Source: an uncultured Blautia sp. (GTDB lineage: Bacteria; Bacillota; Clostridia; Lachnospirales; Lachnospiraceae). From it: a stretch of DNA of 64,000 nucleotides. The notes under the pieces were generated by a model. That model was not told the DNA's origin. It saw nothing but the letters and a program-made list of their open reading frames with translations, and made no database searches. Every line of letters starts with the position of its first letter. Position 1 is the stretch's first letter. The position numbers were made by a program, and so were the translations under genes. The stretch lies in NCBI GenBank assembly GCA_934371915.1, contig CAKROE010000006.1:1-64000 (forward strand). Direction: 5' to 3'. Below are positions 44,273 to 52,925 of this stretch, one piece after another.

Positions 44273-44977
44273 TCAGCCCTGGATGTCTTTCAGAATACGA
44301 AGTGTCAGTTTGAAGCTGTGCTCTGCTGCCATTGCCTCGAATGTCGGATAATCCATTTCTGCGCTTCCGTCTGCCTTGTCGGAGATCGCACGGATCACAA
44401 GGAACGGAACATTGTTAAGATATGCTGTCTGTGCGATTGCTGCGCCTTCCATTTCAACGGCATATGCACCGAATTCTTTTACGACAAAATCTTTGACACT
44501 CTGATCTGCAACAAACTGATCACCGGATGCGATTCGTCCTTCAAATACTTCGATATCCGGGTTAACCTCCCTGCATGCCTGCACTGCCAGTTTGCGGAGT
44601 GCATCATCACTGTGGAAAGAAAATGCATCCATCTGCGGGATCTGACCTACCGGGTAGCCAAACGCTACGGCATTCATATCATGATGGATGAGGTCTGTGG
44701 AAACTACAATGTCTCCGATATTGATGTCCGCATTCAGACTTCCGGCGATACCTGTATTGATCACGACTTCTGCATGGAAATCGTCAATCAGGATCTGTGT
44801 ACAAATTGCTGCATTTACTTTACCGATTCCAGAGCGGACAACAACTACTTTTTTGCCTTCTAAAACACCGGCATAAAATTCCATGGAAGCTTTGCGTGTG
44901 ATCTCCACATCCTGCATACGCTCTTTGAGGCTTGCAACCTCTACTTCCATTGCTCCTATGATACCGATACATCTCAT
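44273..44977 (-). CDS. mtnN: 5'-methylthioadenosine/S-adenosylhomocysteine nucleosidase
   Basis: 234 residues from the ATG at 44977, with AGGAG upstream. IGIIGAMEVEVASLKERM carries the catalytic Glu region, VVVRSGIGKVNAAICTQILI and GSLNADINIGDIVVS are the phosphorylase-like core, and VEMEGAAIAQTAYLNNVPFLVIRAISD is the purine/ribose-binding segment. It cleaves MTA and SAH, recycling SAM by-products and supplying S-ribosylhomocysteine for LuxS. The neighbouring methyltransferase makes SAH, which it would clear. Confidence 0.96.
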   Translation of the reverse strand: MRCIGIIGAMEVEVASLKERMQDVEITRKASMEFYAGVLEGKKVVVVRSGIGKVNAAICTQILIDDFHAEVVINTGIAGSLNADINIGDIVVSTDLIHHDMNAVAFGYPVGQIPQMDAFSFHSDDALRKLAVQACREVNPDIEVFEGRIASGDQFVADQSVKDFVVKEFGAYAVEMEGAAIAQTAYLNNVPFLVIRAISDKADGSAEMDYPTFEAMAAEHSFKLTLRILKDIQG

Positions 44978-45173
44978 AATAAAATTCTCCTGTCTTTTTT
45001 CTGTATTCTGCACTGTTCCAAAATATATAATTCTGCTTTTAGCAGGCTACATCTGTTATTCTGTCCTGAACAGTTCTGTTAACTTTAAATATACTTTTTT
45101 ATTATACCAAATGTTGTGTTTATATGGAAACTTTTTTTCTTTTCTGCTATACTGTCCCAAGGAGGTTGATATT

Positions 45174-45416
45174 ATGGTATATAAAACATCCGGCGTCTGT
45201 TCAAGCGCCATCTCATTTGAAATTGACGAACAGGGAAAAGTTCATGATGTAAAATTTCAGGGCGGATGCTCCGGCAACACACAGGGCGTAGCCAGACTGA
45301 TCGAAGGCATGGATGCCAAAGAAGCTATCAGCAGACTCGAAGGAATCCGCTGCGGATTCAGACCAACATCCTGTCCGGACCAGCTTTCCAAAGCTCTGAA
45401 AGAAGCGTTAAACTAA
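45174..45416 (+). CDS. TSCPD-domain protein (TIGR03905 family)
   Basis: 80 residues from the ATG at 45174, directly after AAGGAGG. C9, C32, C60 and C67 sit in SGVCSSAISFEID, GGCSGNTQGVARLIEGM and GIRCGFRPTSCPDQLS, giving a four-Cys pattern that suggests metal binding. The domain also occurs at the C-terminus of class II ribonucleotide reductases. The stand-alone form is common in Clostridia and its role is not known to me. Confidence 0.9.
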   Translation: MVYKTSGVCSSAISFEIDEQGKVHDVKFQGGCSGNTQGVARLIEGMDAKEAISRLEGIRCGFRPTSCPDQLSKALKEALN

Positions 45417-45438
45417 ATATTTTTTCCTGTACAGCTGT

Positions 45439-45508
45439 GTGCTGTATATAAGTACATACAGAGGACCTGCCACTGGCAGCTTCTCTCGCATACTTTGGCA
45501 TCAACTGC
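45439..45508. repeat. Dispersed repeat, copy A
   Basis: About 70 bp. It shares with copy B (47801-47872) the segments ACAGAG(G/A)ACCTGCCAC and CTTCTCTCGCATACTTTG, with about ten unaligned bases between. Each copy is followed within 20 bp by a terminator-type hairpin. Confidence 0.7.
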
Positions 45509-45509
45509 A

Positions 45510-45546
45510 AAACCGGAGAACCACATCGGCTCTCCGGTTTTTTGTA
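45510..45546 (+). terminator. Bidirectional terminator between the TSCPD and beta-CASP genes
   Basis: Nine-base perfect stem (AACCGGAGA, 45511-45519 with 45531-45539) followed by six T residues on the plus strand and four on the minus strand. Confidence 0.85.
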
Positions 45547-45577
45547 TCTTTTTATATTGATTTTTATCTGCAATTCT

Positions 45578-47197
45578 TTATGACAGATCATCTCTGTCCC
45601 ATTTATCACACAATGACTGCACTTCTCTTGTAAAGCGGTCGAGATCTTTGTTCGGAATACCTTCGCTCTTGCGGATAACAGACATAAGACGCTGTCCCAT
45701 GGCAACCAGCTTCTGGAATGCACGTGCAGCCTTTGAAGTCTTCGGCGAAACGGCAGCCTTCGTGATCTTGATGCCCTGCGCTTCATAGATGCAGACATTT
45801 TCTGCGAGGTCAAATACGGTGCCGCTGAACGGTGCCATTGCATCCAGTCCAAGTTCCTCTTCAAGACGTCTTGCAAAAATTTCCGTCACTTCATCATCGC
45901 CATGTGTAACAAAAACTTTTGTCGGTTTCTGACTGAAAGATTTGATCCAGGTCATCAGTCCGTTTACATCCGCATGACCACTGATGCCCGGCATCTGGCA
46001 GATTTCTGCACCAACATAGACACTCTCACCAAAAAGTTTTACCTCGACCGCACCTTCGAGAAGTGCTCTTCCGAGCGTACCGATTGCCTGATAACCAACA
46101 AACAAAATCGTGTTGTTCGGATTCCACAGATTGTGTTTCAGGTGATGTTTGATTCGACCGGCATCACACATACCGCTCGCGGAAATAATTACCTTGCAAT
46201 CTTCGTCAAAGTTGATTGCTTTGGAATCATCGCTTGTGATCGAGGTTTTCAGTCCCGGGAACATTAACGGGTTGATTCCCTTATTTACAAGTTCCAGTGC
46301 TTCTTCATCAAAACAGTCATAAATATGTTCGTTAAAAATCGTCGTCGCTTCATTTGCGAGAGGACTGTCCACATAAACTTTGAAATTGTCATGTCCGTGA
46401 ACGCGTCCTTCTTCTTTGATCTGACGGATGAAATAAAGCATCTCCTGCGTACGTCCTACCGCAAAGGATGGAATCACAACGCTTCCTCCGCGGTCAAAAG
46501 TTCTCTGAATCACTTCGCTCAGAAGTCCTACATAATCCGGACGGTCGCCATGGCTTCTGTCACCGTAGGTTGATTCCATTACAACATAGTCGGCATCATG
46601 AAGGTATACCGGATCTTTGATCAGCGGCTGATTGAGATTTCCGATATCACCTGAGAAAACAATTTTTTTCTCTTTGCCGTCTTCATTGATGAGCACTTCA
46701 ATGCTTGCAGATCCAAGCAGGTGCCCGGCATCGACAAATCGTACGCAGATGCCTTCCGCCGGTGTGATCGTCTTTTCATATGGACACGGAACAAAATTCT
46801 GAAGAACGCCCAATGCATCCTCCATGGTATATGCCGGTACAAACTCCGGCTTGCCCTGACGGCGTCCCTTACGGTTTCGCCATTCTGCCTCGAACATCTG
46901 GATATGGGCGCTGTCTCGAAGCATAATGTCACAGAGATGGCAGGTTGCCTGTGTCGCATAAACCGGTCCCTGAAAACCTTTTGCATAGATTGCCGGCAGA
47001 TTTCCGGAATGATCCATATGTGCATGGGTCAAAAGCACAAAATCAAGGTCACTTCCCTTAACCGGTATTTCCTGATTTTCATAATAATCGGGTCCCTGTT
47101 CCATACCACAGTCTACAAGAAACTTCTTACCGGCAGCTTCCAGATAATAACAGCTTCCGGTTACTTCATGTGTCGCCCCAATAAAGGTTATCTTCAT
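45578..47197 (-). CDS. Metallo-beta-lactamase/beta-CASP RNA hydrolase
   Basis: 539 residues from the ATG at 47197 (MKITFIGATHEVTGSCYYLE). The zinc motif THAHMDHSG (57-65), GHLLGSASIEV and FSGDIGN form the MBL core. The inserted beta-CASP domain has VMESTYGDRSHG and VVIPSFAVGRTQEM, and motif C is MPGISGHADVNGL. The combination marks the CPSF-73/YycJ-like exo/endoribonuclease group rather than small-molecule hydrolases. The C-terminal ~60 residues (PKTSKAARAFQKLV onward) are a helical extension of a kind seen in Clostridial members. A short AGGGGG-type site precedes the start. It is flanked on both sides by copies of a dispersed repeat. Confidence 0.9.
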   Translation of the reverse strand: MKITFIGATHEVTGSCYYLEAAGKKFLVDCGMEQGPDYYENQEIPVKGSDLDFVLLTHAHMDHSGNLPAIYAKGFQGPVYATQATCHLCDIMLRDSAHIQMFEAEWRNRKGRRQGKPEFVPAYTMEDALGVLQNFVPCPYEKTITPAEGICVRFVDAGHLLGSASIEVLINEDGKEKKIVFSGDIGNLNQPLIKDPVYLHDADYVVMESTYGDRSHGDRPDYVGLLSEVIQRTFDRGGSVVIPSFAVGRTQEMLYFIRQIKEEGRVHGHDNFKVYVDSPLANEATTIFNEHIYDCFDEEALELVNKGINPLMFPGLKTSITSDDSKAINFDEDCKVIISASGMCDAGRIKHHLKHNLWNPNNTILFVGYQAIGTLGRALLEGAVEVKLFGESVYVGAEICQMPGISGHADVNGLMTWIKSFSQKPTKVFVTHGDDEVTEIFARRLEEELGLDAMAPFSGTVFDLAENVCIYEAQGIKITKAAVSPKTSKAARAFQKLVAMGQRLMSVIRKSEGIPNKDLDRFTREVQSLCDKWDRDDLS

Positions 47198-47391
47198 GTG
47201 CGAGCCCCCTTTGTCTGAAAAATCGCGCAAATATATATTGTTGTAACCATTATACACGATTGACTTGTTTTTTAACAGTCTTTTTGTATAAAATCACAGG
47301 AGAAATACAGGAAAGATTTGGTGATGTCTGTTTGTGATGCCTGCAATTGTAAGAACAGAGATGATAAGAAAAGTGGATACAGCGGCTGGGT

Positions 47392-47780
47392 TGACTTGCC
47401 ATGCATTTAGTCCTTATGTGGTTCACCAATTGCGGGCGCTTGGTTGACTTGTTTAGTACTAACTTTTTGCATAGTCCATCAATTTCGAACGCAAAGTTGG
47501 CTTATTTAGTACTAACTTCTTACATAGTCTACCGATTTCGGACACATAGTTGACTTGCATGACATTTAGTCTTCTCGTAGTCCATAAATTTGCCGAAATC
47601 AAATGACTTTCCCATGAGTATGTTCTAATCAAGGTAAATAATCGGGGAAAATCGGATGACCTCCACATGAGTATGTTCTAACCGAGGTAAATAATCGGGG
47701 AAAATCGGATGACCTCCACATAAATATGTTCTAATCAAGGCAATCCCGTACGGATATTTGAATGACTTCAGAAATAGTAT
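47392..47780. repeat. 53-bp-period tandem array 3 (seven full units)
   Basis: Anchors TG(A/G)C occur at 47392, 47445, 47498, 47551, 47604, 47657, 47710 and 47763, every gap being exactly 53 bp. Units 2 and 3 resemble each other (TTTAGTACTAACTT), units 5 to 7 resemble each other (TATGTTCTAA, AATAATCGGGG), but between these groups only the anchor and a TCCA-type motif at unit position 31 are shared. Confidence 0.95.
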
Positions 47781-47800
47781 CTGTCTCTCCGGCCAATGGC

Positions 47801-47872
47801 TGCTGGATATGTACGGAAAAATACAGAGAACCTGCCACCGACCAACTTCTCTCGCATACTTTGTCATCAAGA
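47801..47872. repeat. Dispersed repeat, copy B
   Basis: Second copy of the element at 45439. It begins just after the last anchor of array 3 and is followed 10 bp later by the hairpin at 47880. Confidence 0.7.
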
Positions 47873-47879
47873 AAAGAAA

Positions 47880-47906
47880 CAGGGCGGGATCTGAAATCCC
47901 GCCCTG
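47880..47906 (-). terminator. Terminator-type hairpin after copy B
   Basis: Ten-base perfect stem (AGGGCGGGAT) with a five-base loop; on the minus strand it is followed by a T/C-rich tract. It may end transcription from the DUF6147-like gene, although that gene stops 270 bp away. Confidence 0.6.
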
Positions 47907-48174
47907 CCTTACATGGTTTTGGTTTGGTTTTAAAAAGCCTGCAGGCAACTCGTCCCCTTCGAAAGGTAACGGATGTTTACACGGTTTATTAGTTGCATTC
48001 TCCGGTGTACGTGATGCCCGCAGTAGTTTTGTTTAAAGATTTTGTCTTAGGTTTTTAAAGTTATAATTTGTTAATTGGTTTTACATGGTTTAAAAAAATT
48101 TGGTTTTTAATTGGTTTTTTGGTTTTCTCTCTAATGTTGTTTTTGGGTTAATAGTTACTGTTGAGTGATTGGAA
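47907..48174. other. Gene-free T/G-rich stretch
   Basis: No gene supported. From about 48040 to 48170 the plus strand is dominated by TTTGG, TTGGTTTT and similar words, a strong purine bias on the transcribed minus strand. GCCTGCAGGC near 47936 followed by T on the minus strand may be another small hairpin. Confidence 0.4.
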
Positions 48175-48672
48175 TTACTTAATCATAATGCCCTGTGTCA
48201 GAGTGGACGTAGACTCCTTTAAGCCACCATTGCTGGCTGCATGGTATCCACGCACACGATAGTAAGTGCCACTTGGAACGATAACATCAATGGTTCTGCT
48301 GAGACTGGTTGCATTCTTTCCAGTAAAGTTCCAGTATTTGTAAGTACTGTAGCTTCCATTTACTTTACGTTCCAGATAAAGTGACAGATATACTTTGGCA
48401 CATTTCTTATGGCACTGTGTCAATCCAAAAATAGCTAATTCTCCACTGTTTACTTTCTGGATTTTTACATTTCCCAGATTCAGATTGGTTCCACGAAGCA
48501 CACTGTAACTGGTATCTTCGGCAAAATCCTCAGTAGTTTCCTCATCGGTAAGTTCTTCCTCGGTGATTTCATCCAGAATGCTGGTCGTTTCTGCCAGTAC
48601 CGGTGTTACACACATAGATACTGACATTCCTGCTGCCATAAGAAGACCAAGTAATTTCTTTCTTCTGCTCAT
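48175..48672 (-). CDS. Secreted DUF6147-like protein
   Basis: 165 residues. A signal peptide (RRKKLLGLLMAAGMSVSM...VLA, cleavage near 27) is followed by an acidic stretch (DEITEEELTDEETTEDF) and a beta-rich domain of about 100 residues with GTNLNLGNVKIQKVNSGELAIFG, QCHKKCAKVYLSLYLERK and PSGTYYRVRGYHAASNGG. I recall this as DUF6147, found in Lachnospiraceae, often in several copies. Two Cys (in QCHKKC) could pair. No anchor is seen, so it may be released. Function unknown. Confidence 0.72.
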   Translation of the reverse strand: MSRRKKLLGLLMAAGMSVSMCVTPVLAETTSILDEITEEELTDEETTEDFAEDTSYSVLRGTNLNLGNVKIQKVNSGELAIFGLTQCHKKCAKVYLSLYLERKVNGSYSTYKYWNFTGKNATSLSRTIDVIVPSGTYYRVRGYHAASNGGLKESTSTLTQGIMIK

Positions 48673-48742
48673 TTCTCACTTCCTTTCACTATGTAAACAT
48701 ACCCTTACATAATATATACGTAAGAAATCGCAAAAAATCACT

Positions 48743-49963
48743 CTAAAGTCTCATTTCTTTTATAATTTTTTTTAATTCATCTATATCAATTCGGCCAGAC
48801 AAGGCATACATAACATCATCTTTGGTCCAATTCGCAGTATAACTTGGTGCATTCTCCCCTTCATCATATACTTTCTCAATTGCAACTTTTGTTTTTTCAT
48901 CCCCAGCAACTATACTTTCCTGCACATCTCCATGCAAACTATATATATTACTTGAAGTAACTTCATTCTGCTTATTAATATAAAGCATTAAAATTGTTTC
49001 TTCACATTGATATTCCATTTGAGCAGCTGAAGTTTCTTCGCTAATAACATAATCCAAAAATTCCATTCCATCTGGTCTATAATAGAACTCAGGAACTTTA
49101 ACGCCTATTTTATCTTCTATCTCTTGTATTGCATCATATTCGTCAATATTTACATCTTCATTCTCGTTATCATTTCCAGTTATTATTTTTGTATCATTCC
49201 CTGTCAGATACTTAAATCCTCTGACCCAATAATTCCTATTCGCCTCACTTGTCATGCTCGCAGCAAATACGCACAGCAGACATACGCCTGCCACTCCCGC
49301 GACTTTACCCAGCCGCAGATAACTCCACTTCTTTCTGACCGGACGGTCATTCTTTGAACTTTTCTCTGATGATACCCCAGTATCAGATACTGTTGATATC
49401 TCTGTCTTCACAGACGAGTAGGAACCTTCTGTTGCCCTTGCTGCGGTACCAGCCTCTTTTGAACTTCCCGGCTCCATAGAGACAACTTTATCCGCAGCTG
49501 CTTTTTCCGCGCCACCAGCCTCCTTCGAGGTTCTCGCCTCCATAGAGATAATTTTCTCCCTGGCTGTCTTTGACACAGAATCATTGTTCTTCTTCGCCAC
49601 AGCATCTCCGGCAATTTCTGTCCCGACACCTCTGACCGCTTTCTTTGAAAGCTCAGAAGTGTCATCCGGCTCGTCCGCCTCTTCATACAGTCCTTCTTCT
49701 TTCAGACGCTGATAGAATTTCTCTCTGGGGACACTCAACTCTTCTGCGATATCGAGGTTTTTCTCATACTCCTGTCCGGCAAACAGAGATTTCTCGATCA
49801 CTTCCGCCTCATTGATGTATGTTTCCTCAAGCCACTGCCGGAATTTCTCATCGTCTTCCATATCCGGCATGTCCGTCATCAGATCCTCTATATGATTGTG
49901 ATTATCTTTTTGTTCTTGTTCAAACTTTTCTTTCATCTTACTATCTCTATCTCTCCTTGACAA
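48743..49963 (-). CDS. Single-pass membrane protein, DUF4367-like; probable sigma-factor partner
   Basis: 406 residues. The N-terminal ~90 are charged and cytoplasmic ([28 protein letters not shown]). A low-complexity linker contains an imperfect internal duplication: [16 protein letters not shown], then [16 protein letters not shown] about 20 residues later. One membrane helix ([21 protein letters not shown], about 222-243) precedes an extracellular C-terminal domain of the DUF4367 type ([37 protein letters not shown]). Base use differs along the gene; the C-terminal part (48743-49260) is clearly more AT-rich. The sigma gene at 51108 is the likely partner, though murG lies between in the opposite direction. 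Confidence 0.7.
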   Translation of the reverse strand: MSRRDRDSKMKEKFEQEQKDNHNHIEDLMTDMPDMEDDEKFRQWLEETYINEAEVIEKSLFAGQEYEKNLDIAEELSVPREKFYQRLKEEGLYEEADEPDDTSELSKKAVRGVGTEIAGDAVAKKNNDSVSKTAREKIISMEARTSKEAGGAEKAAADKVVSMEPGSSKEAGTAARATEGSYSSVKTEISTVSDTGVSSEKSSKNDRPVRKKWSYLRLGKVAGVAGVCLLCVFAASMTSEANRNYWVRGFKYLTGNDTKIITGNDNENEDVNIDEYDAIQEIEDKIGVKVPEFYYRPDGMEFLDYVISEETSAAQMEYQCEETILMLYINKQNEVTSSNIYSLHGDVQESIVAGDEKTKVAIEKVYDEGENAPSYTANWTKDDVMYALSGRIDIDELKKIIKEMRL

Positions 49964-50022
49964 TTTTGCCCCGGTGGTTCATAGTTATGGTTAATAAAAA
50001 GATTTTTCAGGAGGAATTCCCT

Positions 50023-51093
50023 ATGAAACATATTGTTCTCACCGGCGGTGGTACTGCCGGCCACGTTACCCCCAATATCGCCCTGATTCCGACACTCAAA
50101 GCTGCCGGATATCAGATTTCCTATATCGGTTCCTATGAAGGTATTGAGCGCAAGCTCATCGAAGAAATGGGAATTCCTTATTACGGAATCTCCTCAGGCA
50201 AACTCAGACGTTACTTTGATCCTAAGAACTTTTCCGATCCGTTCAGGGTTCTCAAAGGTTTCCTCGAAGCCAGGAAGCTCCTTAAAAAACTGAAACCTGA
50301 CGTTGTATTTTCCAAGGGCGGTTTCGTCACCGTCCCGGTTGTGATCGCTGCAAAAAAATGCAAGATCCCAGCAATTATTCATGAATCAGATATGACTCCG
50401 GGCCTTGCCAACAGGCTCTGTATCCCTTCCGCAGTCAAAGTATGCTGCAACTTTCCGGAAACCGTCAGCAGTCTTCCGGCAGATAAAGCTGTCCTCACCG
50501 GTACTCCGATCCGTCAGGAACTTCTGAAAGGTGACAAAGAAGCCGGCAGACAGTTCTGCGGATTTACTTCCGACAAACCGGTCCTTATGGTGATCGGCGG
50601 AAGCCTCGGTGCAGCCTCTGTCAACGACCACATCCGCAAGATCCTTCCGGAACTTCTGAAAGAGTTTCAGGTCATTCATCTCTGCGGCAAAGGCAAAATG
50701 GACGAGTCCCTCAAGGGTACCGAAGGTTATGTACAGTACGAATACATCAAGGAAGAACTTCCGGATCTCTTCGCTCTGTCCGATGTCGTAATCTCCCGTG
50801 CAGGTGCCAATGCAATCTGTGAGATCAGTGCCCTTCACAAACCAAACCTTCTGATTCCGCTCTCTGCAAATGCAAGCCGCGGCGACCAGATCCTGAATGC
50901 CCGTTCTTTTGAAAAACAGGGATTCAGCATGGTACTTGAAGAGGAAGAAATCACCGATGAAAAGCTCCTCGATACCATCCATCAGTTATACAAAAACCGT
51001 CATACTTTCGAGGAAGCAATGGCCGGTGGCAAACAGATGGATTCCATTCATCATATCTTTTCTCTTATTGAGGAATGTGTATTATCCAGTTAA
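50023..51093 (+). CDS. murG: UDP-GlcNAc:lipid II N-acetylglucosaminyltransferase
   Basis: 356 residues from the ATG at 50023, immediately after [25 protein letters not shown] is the first glycine-rich loop, YVGxxxG-type YIGSYEGIE and [12 protein letters not shown] follow, then the C-terminal [24 protein letters not shown] and [11 protein letters not shown] donor-site motifs. It makes lipid II from lipid I at the inner face of the membrane. It is isolated from other mur genes and placed, unusually, between two opposite-strand genes of a probable sigma/anti-sigma system. Confidence 0.96.
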   Translation: MKHIVLTGGGTAGHVTPNIALIPTLKAAGYQISYIGSYEGIERKLIEEMGIPYYGISSGKLRRYFDPKNFSDPFRVLKGFLEARKLLKKLKPDVVFSKGGFVTVPVVIAAKKCKIPAIIHESDMTPGLANRLCIPSAVKVCCNFPETVSSLPADKAVLTGTPIRQELLKGDKEAGRQFCGFTSDKPVLMVIGGSLGAASVNDHIRKILPELLKEFQVIHLCGKGKMDESLKGTEGYVQYEYIKEELPDLFALSDVVISRAGANAICEISALHKPNLLIPLSANASRGDQILNARSFEKQGFSMVLEEEEITDEKLLDTIHQLYKNRHTFEEAMAGGKQMDSIHHIFSLIEECVLSS

Positions 51094-51098
51094 GCAAC

Positions 51099-51128
51099 AG
51101 AAGGCAGTTACAAATGTGACTGCCTTCT
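51099..51128 (+). terminator. murG terminator formed partly by the end of the sigma gene
   Basis: Ten-base perfect inverted repeat, 51099-51108 with 51119-51128 (AGAAGGCAGT). It starts 6 bp after the murG stop; its right arm encodes the last residues of the convergent sigma factor. The T tract is weak. Confidence 0.6.
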
Positions 51129-51647
51129 TAGTTTCTCCAGTTCTTCTATAATCCACGCCTTTGAACGCAGATTACGGTTGTTTACATTGTTCGTTGTGAT
51201 CCCGTATTCCTCAGCAACTTCCGAGGCCGGAATCCTGTGCATCTTGGTTTTTATCAAAATATCATAGTTCTGTGGATTTCTCATTCTGAGTTTCCGAAGA
51301 ACAAGTCTCTGATAAGTTTCTTCTTCCATGCGCAGAAGCTGTGCTTCCGGGTCTCCTCTTTCATCGGGAGTCTCTTCCACACCCTCTTCGTCGAATGTAC
51401 ACATTTCCTGTTTGGTGGAGGGTTTTCTGAAATAATCGTTGCATTTGTTTGTAGTTGCGCGAAGAACCAGTGCTTTCAACTTCTTATGGTCTGAATAATC
51501 CAGATTTTCCCTCATCTTGTATAATGTGATGAAAATCTCCTGACTGATATCTTCTGCCAGAAGTTTATCCTTCGTGATACAGTATGCAACATATGCTGAG
51601 AATCTTTGATATTCATCATAGAACTTATTAAAATTCTCAATCGTCAT
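51108..51647 (-). CDS. Sigma-70 family (ECF-like) RNA polymerase sigma factor
   Basis: 179 residues. Region 2 is seen in YDEYQRFSAYVAYCITKDKLLAEDISQEIFITLYKMREN and ALVLRATTNKCNDYFRK; region 4 in LRKLRMRNPQNYDILIKTKMHRIPASEVAEEYGITTNNVNNRNLRSKAWI. The region-4 helix-turn-helix is divergent from ordinary ECF factors, with NNVNNR where TVRSR is common. A DUF4367-type membrane protein lies 1.1 kb further in the same direction beyond murG and is a likely regulator. Confidence 0.87.
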   Translation of the reverse strand: MTIENFNKFYDEYQRFSAYVAYCITKDKLLAEDISQEIFITLYKMRENLDYSDHKKLKALVLRATTNKCNDYFRKPSTKQEMCTFDEEGVEETPDERGDPEAQLLRMEEETYQRLVLRKLRMRNPQNYDILIKTKMHRIPASEVAEEYGITTNNVNNRNLRSKAWIIEELEKLRRQSHL

Positions 51648-51702
51648 TCGTATTTACGCTTTCGTTTTATTTTGTCATTTTTTCTTACGTATTCTGTATG
51701 AC

Positions 51703-52107
51703 TCATGCTTTTACTTTATTCAGAATCTCTTCTTTCATTTCATCGGTCAGTTCGCCCGGTTTCCATGTCAGACCAACCTGATCTCCTTCATAACGCGGAA
51801 TCAGATGCATATGGAAATGAAAAACTGTCTGACCTGCAATCTCTCCATTGTTCTGTACGATGTTAAATCCGTCACAGTTCAGTCCGTCTCTGAGCTTTGT
51901 CGCCATTTTTTTTGCAAGAACCATTGCCTTCGCTGCGGTCTCATCCGGAAGTTCATAAATATTGGCGGCATGTGATTTCGGAAGAATCAGGGAATGTCCC
52001 TTAGAAGCCGGTCCCAGATCCAGGATCACGCGGAAGTCTTCGTCCTCATATAATGTAGCGGATGGAATTTCTCCATTCGCGATTTTACAAAAAATACAAT
52101 TTTCCAT
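51703..52107 (-). CDS. HIT-family (HinT-like) nucleotide hydrolase/transferase
   Basis: 134 residues. The histidine triad is VFHFHMHLIPRY near residue 95, with the N-terminal CIFCKIANGEIPSATLYED typical of the HinT branch. These dimers act on purine nucleoside phosphoramidates and adenylates. It is a single gene upstream of the sigma factor gene by about 55 bp. Confidence 0.94.
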   Translation of the reverse strand: MENCIFCKIANGEIPSATLYEDEDFRVILDLGPASKGHSLILPKSHAANIYELPDETAAKAMVLAKKMATKLRDGLNCDGFNIVQNNGEIAGQTVFHFHMHLIPRYEGDQVGLTWKPGELTDEMKEEILNKVKA

Positions 52108-52244
52108 GATAAATTCCTCCTTCAGAATTCTGTAAAAATAACTGTTTAATGACTATATTGTCTCGTATTTGCGCGAATTTTTCAATATGAAATTTGTTGA
52201 TTATGGTATTTTATGATGATACACTTCCCATGAGGTGACAGATT

Positions 52245-52925
52245 ATGCAGGAAAAAAACAGATTTGAACAGCAGAAAAAAGAATTTCAGTCGACACTCTC
52301 GATGTTCTCACATGAGATACGCAACCCCCTCGCTCTTATCACAAGTGAGTTACAGATGTTATCCGACCATCATCCTCAACTTTGTCTGGATGAACACTGG
52401 GACAACATTATGGAGAATTTGAATTACATCCGTGAGCTTCTTGATGAACTTTCCCGGTATCAGAATGCAGGACATCTTTCTCTCGTATCAACCGATCCGA
52501 GCATTTGGCTTGCTCGAATTACCAATACCTTTCGACCTGCACTGGATTATCTTGGCATTGCACTTGAGACTGACATCCCCAAAAATCTTCCCCATCTTGA
52601 ACTGGATCAGACAAAAATCCGTCAGGCTCTTTTTAATCTTCTCCGTAATGCGCAGGAAGCTATTCAGCACGCACACGGCAAAATTCGAATCACCGCTTCT
52701 GCTGTTTCAGATGGAATCCGGATCACCGTCCATGACAATGGCTGTGGCATGACCGCAGAACAGATGGAACAGATCTTTTTTCCTTTCGTAACGTACAAGC
52801 CCGGCGGTACAGGTCTCGGGCTTGCTGTCACCCGGCAGATCATCGAAGCACACCATGGGACACTCCGTGTCGAAAGTGTACCCGGTGAAGGAACAACCTT
52901 TTATATTCTTCTGCCTCTCGGATGA
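52245..52925 (+). CDS. Small cytoplasmic sensor histidine kinase
   Basis: 226 residues with no membrane helix and no sensor domain. It is only a phosphoacceptor helix pair and ATPase domain: H23 in SHEIRNPLALI, N-box LFNLLRNAQEAIQ, G1 DNGCGM and G2 GTGLGLAV. This resembles the short KinB/NtrB-type kinases that feed Spo0F in sporulation. No response regulator gene is nearby, so it is an orphan. Its last 25 bp overlap the end of the convergent rhomboid gene. Confidence 0.9.
   Translation: MQEKNRFEQQKKEFQSTLSMFSHEIRNPLALITSELQMLSDHHPQLCLDEHWDNIMENLNYIRELLDELSRYQNAGHLSLVSTDPSIWLARITNTFRPALDYLGIALETDIPKNLPHLELDQTKIRQALFNLLRNAQEAIQHAHGKIRITASAVSDGIRITVHDNGCGMTAEQMEQIFFPFVTYKPGGTGLGLAVTRQIIEAHHGTLRVESVPGEGTTFYILLPLG

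Noticed and set aside
47392..47780. CRISPR array with degenerate repeats
   Set aside because: Only four to six bases are constant per unit, far too short for CRISPR repeats, and neighbouring units share what would be spacer sequence.
47625..47948. Small protein gene on the minus strand
   Set aside because: The frame runs through array 3 and the dispersed repeat copy B. Its codons simply translate repeats.
47758..48036. Small protein gene on the plus strand
   Set aside because: Consists of repeat copy B, a hairpin and non-coding sequence, with no ribosome site.
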